Shown here: positions 43,838 through 64,000 of the stretch, one piece after another | Layout of the letters: each line of letters begins with the position of its first letter | Numbering within the stretch: position 1 is the first letter of the stretch | Assembly: GCA_023053685.1 (NCBI GenBank) | Contig: JALIGW010000003.1 | Location: forward strand, 145,840,665-145,904,664 | Direction of reading: 5' to 3' | From: Diadophis punctatus similis | Lineage: Eukaryota > Chordata > Lepidosauria > Squamata > Dipsadidae | Length of the DNA: 64,000 nt | Notes under the pieces: generated by a model | The model's input: the letters and a program-made list of their open reading frames with translations, nothing else | Told to the model about the DNA's origin: nothing | The model's database searches: none | Position numbers and translations under genes: made by a program

Positions 43838-44197
43838 CTGCTAAACCATCATTCTGCTAAACAAATAATTCTCTCACCACTGTCAAACTATTCATTAAGG
43901 CTGCATTACTATTACTATTAGTTTTCTCATCGTTCCTATCACCCATCTCCTCCCACTTATGACTGTATGACTGACTGTAACTTGTTGCTTGTATCCTTAT
44001 GATTTATATTAATATTGATTGTTTCCTGATTGCTTATTTGTACCCTATGACAATCATTAAGTGTTGTACCTCATGATTCTTGACAAATGTATCTTTTCTT
44101 TTATGTACACTGAGAGCATATGCACCAATGACAAATTCCTTGTGTGTCCAATCACACTTGGCCAATAAAGAATTCTATTCTGTTCTGTTCTATTCTA
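43838..44197 (+). mobile_element. CR1 LINE 3' end with short (TTCTA)n tail
   Basis: 'accatcattctgctaaacaaataattctc' to 'ccaataaagaattctattctgttc' is the third copy of the CR1 3'UTR in this window. Its pentanucleotide tail has only a few units. It ends about 275 bp before the FBXO15 start codon. Confidence 0.87.
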
Positions 44198-44471
44198 GAA
44201 GCACTGCCTCAGCGGCTTGCAAACCCTCGGAATTTAACGTCAAATCGGGAGAGCGAGAGGGTGCAGCGTGGAAATTTAATAAAGAAAATCACGTGTGCTC
44301 CTCCCCATTTGGCCTGCTCGCCACGCCCCTTGTCCACGGGGCCAAAAGCAAGCCGGGAAAGCGAGCGTCTCCAGGCAAAGGGCGTTTGGGCTTGGGATCC
44401 CGGGCTCGAGGACACTTAGTGTGCTTTCGACCCGTTGGCTTCCAAAGCTTACCTCCCGGAGGCCCGTCTCT

Positions 44472-60856
<16,385 letters not shown>

Positions 60857-61036
60857 CTTTTTTTTAGTAGTACTGATTTTCTTAAGAATAATTCTTTTTT
60901 AAATGATTTTTCTCCCTAAAATATGTGTTATAAATGCCCGTTGTACAAAAAAAATGGCTTCCTTGGTTGTGTTTGACTAAAAAGAAAATATTTTATTTTG
61001 GGAATAGTCCTCTAGTTTGATTATTTATATTTGTAA

Positions 61037-61042
61037 AATAAA
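61037..61042 (+). promoter_or_regulatory. Candidate FBXO15 polyadenylation signal
   Basis: An AATAAA hexamer 181 nt past the stop codon, followed by T-rich sequence. Use of this site is inferred. Confidence 0.45.
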
Positions 61043-61759
61043 TCGTATTCTCTCTCTGAGTTATTGTTTGAGAAATTTCCACATTGCATTAAAAACATTA
61101 CACACGTTTTAGGGAAATTTTCTAGATTTTGAAGCCATATGAGGGGAATTAATATGACTGTGTTTATACAAACCAAGTATTCCTGTATGTATGCCTGTGA
61201 CGGATAGGAAAGTATTCCTATGAAAGAGGTGATATAGGATCTTGCTTCTTTAAAGTCATCCTTACTTAGAAAATAAAACCGAGATTCAATTCTAATTAAC
61301 AAAATATTAATTTTAGTACAAAAGTAACAAAAGAATATAAACCTTAAATAAGCTACATTTTCTCAGCTAAGAATTCACGTCTGCCTCGGGCGAGGCTCAC
61401 AGGAAAAGAAGGAAGGAGGAGACTCCTGGAATGCACACATGCGTAGTAAAACATATCACATGTCTGCTTGATTAGAAAATACAGTAAACCTAGAAATAGT
61501 AGAGATGCTCAACTGACAATATTCACATTGTGACAGCCTGTGTATACTGATTTATTCATTTATAGTTTAAAATTAATTGCTGGATAAAATAGCCAATACC
61601 AATTCTTCTATTTGTCCTTATAGCACACAATTTATAAAATGACATGAAAATTTTATTTGGGAAATAATACCTATAGAAGGTTATGAAGCAAAATATAATA
61701 AACTTTGAGTTATATTATGTATAGAGGGAGTATGCTTATGTATAAATCTCTCTTCCATG

Positions 61760-61880
61760 ACATTTATTTATTAGATTTATAAATCTAATTCATAACGTTG
61801 TACGCCGCCCTGAGTCCCTCGGGAGTAGGGCGGCATAGAAGAACCAAATAATAAATAAATAAATAATAAATAAAATAAAT
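61760..61880 (+). mobile_element. LINE 3'-end relic with (AAAT)n tail
   Basis: 'gtacgccgccctgagtccctcgggagtagggcggcatagaagaac' followed by 'aaataataaataaataaata', the 3' end of the LINE family represented at 30890-31395. Confidence 0.7.
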
Positions 61881-61889
61881 TTATAGCAG

Positions 61890-62544
61890 GGGTGAAATGC
61901 TACCAGTTTGGGCTGGTTCGCCTGAACTGTTAGTAACAAATACTTCTGGTTCTCTGAACCGGTAGTAAAAATGCTTTTAAGAAGTAAAAAAAACGTTTTC
62001 CACGGTCGCGCGGCACAGCTGATTGTCACAGGTGATGAACCTTTTTTTAACGTTTTAAAAAGCATTTTACTACCTATTCCAACTGTCAGCTGTTTGACAA
62101 TCAGCTGAGAGGGGGATCATGGGAACCTTTTTTTTTACTTTTTAAAAGCACTTTTTTAAAACTACCTATTCGGTGGAACTGTGACTCTGTGAGGTTCCTG
62201 CTTTGTTGCAGGGGCCATTTTGTGTGAAATCCAGCTGCTCCTGCATTGTGTGTGAGTCAGTTGTGTAGGAATCAGTTGTGTAGCTTTTGTGTTATTTTTG
62301 TGTAAAGTGTGAAAGTTGGTTTTTGAGGACTCTGTGAGGTTCCTTCTTGTTGTTGCAGGGGCCATTTTGTGTGAAGTCCAGCTGCTCCTGCATTGTGTGT
62401 GAGTCAGTTGTATAGCTTTTGTGTTATTTTTGTGTGAAGTGTGAAAGTTGGTTTTTGAGCTCACCAAGCCATGCCCACCCAGTCACATGACCACCAAGGC
62501 ACGCCCACAGAACTGGTAGGGAAAATTTTTAGATTTCACCACTG
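61890..62544. mobile_element. hAT-like element with internal tandem duplication
   Basis: Starts CAGGGGTGAAATGCTACCAG and ends AGATTTCACCACTG. Flanking octamers agree at only five of eight positions, so the target duplication is uncertain. A tandem repeat of period about 145 bp lies at 62183-62470. Confidence 0.75.
62183..62470. repeat. Tandem repeat, two copies, period about 145 bp
   Basis: 'gactctgtgaggttcc' recurs at 62183 and 62328, each followed by 'gttgcaggggccattttgtgtgaa' and 'gtgaaagttggtttttga'. It is inside the hAT-like element. Confidence 0.9.
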
Positions 62545-62859
62545 ACTTACACCTTTTCTTTTGTACTGGAGTCCAGCTCTTTGTGTATTGTGTGATAATA
62601 GGGGTGGTGGAAGCAGACGATGAAACCATAGGGAATCTCATCCTATGTTATATTCCACATAAAGAAGGGAGATATGCTGTATAACATTGTGGAAAAGGAC
62701 AAGTTTGCAGGATGCTCAAAGTCTAGACCGGGAATACTTTTCCCACCAGGGAGCCAGGGTTAGGAATATTGTTAACCTAGGGATAGACTAATATTAACAG
62801 GATGTAGATATTTTGCTGAAGTGAGCCAACATGTTTATAAACCATTTTAGTTTATACTG

Positions 62860-63251
62860 GTAGGTAGTCCTCGACCTACAAACATTCAGTTAGTGAACAA
62901 AGGTAAAACAGCATTGAAAACTTGACTTATGACCACTGCTGACACTTACAACTGTCATAGCATCCCTACAGTGATGTGATCAAAATTCAGGTGCTTGGCA
63001 ACTAGCATGTATTACCATAGTTTCAGTGTCTCGAGGTCATGTGATCCCTATTTGTGACCTTCCCAGCTGGCTTCCAATAAGCAAAGTGGGAGAATGCACT
63101 TAATGACTGAAAGATTCACTTAACAAGTACAGTGATTCGCTTAACAACCGTGGCAAAAAATGTTTTAAAATCAGGTGGGACTCATTTAACAACTACCATG
63201 CTTAGCAATGGAAGTTCTGGTCCCAGTTGTCATAAAGTCAGGGCCTACCTA
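62860..63251. mobile_element. Mariner/Tigger-like nonautonomous element
   Basis: 'taggtagtcctcgacctacaaac' to 'aagtcagggcctacct' with the family body ('gtgatgtgatcaaaattcaggtgcttggcaac'). Confidence 0.82.
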
Positions 63252-63686
63252 TATTGTGTAAAAGTCAATTTGTTCCTTATTTCTACATTTACCAAGTTTC
63301 TATGTTATCTTGTATCTTCCCACATTCCATTATGTTAACATACAGACTTAAAAAAAAATCTAAACTGAAAAGATACCTGCAACACCAAAAATATGCAACA
63401 CGCACAATTTCCTTTTCCTGATTGTCCTTATCATGATAACCTTATGAAGTAGGTTGTGCTGGGAGAGAAAGTAGTTCAAAATCATTAGGACGTTTTTTGT
63501 GGCTGAAGCTAAACAAGGTCCTGGGTCTTTGTATGGTTAGTTCAACCCTTTAAACTTTGACTTATGAAAATAGAAATGTTCAAAATTACTGCTTCCGGGG
63601 ACCCCAACAGAGCAGTTGTTTTCACTGTAATTCCCTGTCAAAAGAGAAAGGATGATCTTGCTTAGGGCAGAGAAGTATAGCTTAGG

Positions 63687-64000
63687 CCCGTGATGGCGAA
63701 CCTATGGCACAGGTGGCACGCGGAGCCATATCTGAGGGCAAGCGAGGTGTTGCCCTATGTCAGCTCCAGTGCGCATGCGCGTGCTGGCCAGCTGATTTTT
63801 GGCCTTGGGGAAGGCCGTTTTTGCCCTCCCCAGGCTTCAGGAGGCTTCCCTGAAGCCTACGGAGGGCGAAAAACGGCCCAACGGGCAAACTGGAAGTCTG
63901 TTTTTCCGAACTTCCGGTTGGCCTGTTGGACTGTTTTTCGCACTCTGGAGGCTTCAGGGAAGCCTGAGGGTGAAAAATGGCCCAACGGGTGTGTGTGTGT
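63687..64000. mobile_element. hAT MITE, 'GTGATGGCGAACC' family, cut by the window edge
   Basis: Starts CCGTGATGGCGAACCTATGG. It contains an inverted pair built on 'gaggcttccctgaagcct' and 'cgaaaaacggcccaacggg'. The right end lies beyond the window. Confidence 0.85.

Larger units (their letters stand above)
40164..44471. other. TIMM21-FBXO15 divergent intergenic region
   Basis: The two genes are head to head. Next to TIMM21 is a GC-richer promoter stretch (to about 40560), then about 900 bp of AT-rich sequence. A chain of transposons follows (41470-44197), and then the FBXO15 CpG-rich promoter. No exon of a third gene is seen. Confidence 0.8.
60857..64000. other. FBXO15 3'UTR and downstream flank
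   Basis: No gene follows. It contains a reverse LINE relic (61760-61880), a hAT-like element with an internal tandem duplication (61890-62544), a mariner-like element (62860-63251), a MIR-like scrap near 63437-63545 and the start of a hAT MITE (63687 to the window end). Confidence 0.8.

Noticed and set aside
44295..44471. Upstream in-frame ATG of FBXO15
   Set aside because: The human protein aligns from the MATGRG start at 44472, and the upstream part looks like CpG-rich promoter sequence.

Overview
This is a window of vertebrate nuclear DNA, AT-rich and dense in interspersed repeats. It is almost certainly from a squamate reptile, and I infer a snake. The evidence is a Sauria-type tRNA SINE, CR1 LINE tails that run into (TTCTA)n pentanucleotide arrays, and very many short DNA transposons of hAT and TA-target types. 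Three genes form a block with the order CYB5A (+), TIMM21 (-), FBXO15 (+). The same neighbours and relative orientations occur on human chromosome 18q22.3, so this is ordinary conserved synteny and not a gene cluster with a joint function.

Layout. 1-5139 is the 3' part of CYB5A intron 1; the first exon lies upstream of the window. CYB5A exons 2-5 run from 5140 to 12494 and carry both haem-ligand histidines and the C-terminal tail anchor. 12495-13344 is 3'UTR. 13345-30630 is intergenic sequence made of LINE, SINE and DNA-transposon debris. TIMM21 occupies 40163-30702 on the minus strand; all six coding exons are found and join in frame to 242 residues. 40164-44471 is the head-to-head interval between TIMM21 and FBXO15, swollen by at least six transposon insertions. 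FBXO15 occupies 44472-60856; ten coding exons join in frame to 527 residues with an F-box in exon 3. 60857-64000 is downstream sequence with repeats only.

CYB5A is an ER haem protein for electron transfer. TIMM21 is a mitochondrial inner-membrane subunit of the TIM23 translocase. FBXO15 is a substrate receptor of SCF ubiquitin ligases. They do not share a pathway.

The most informative non-genic content is the nesting of transposons. Exact 8-bp duplications bracket many hAT-type elements. One SINE interrupted by a 1-kb element proves a 2-bp TA target duplication for a family that recurs about eight times. That family carries a second, hairpin element as a passenger in three of its four long copies. 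I saw no RNA gene, no CRISPR array and no convincing new biological system; the novelty here is in mobile-element structure and a few regulatory or hairpin candidates.
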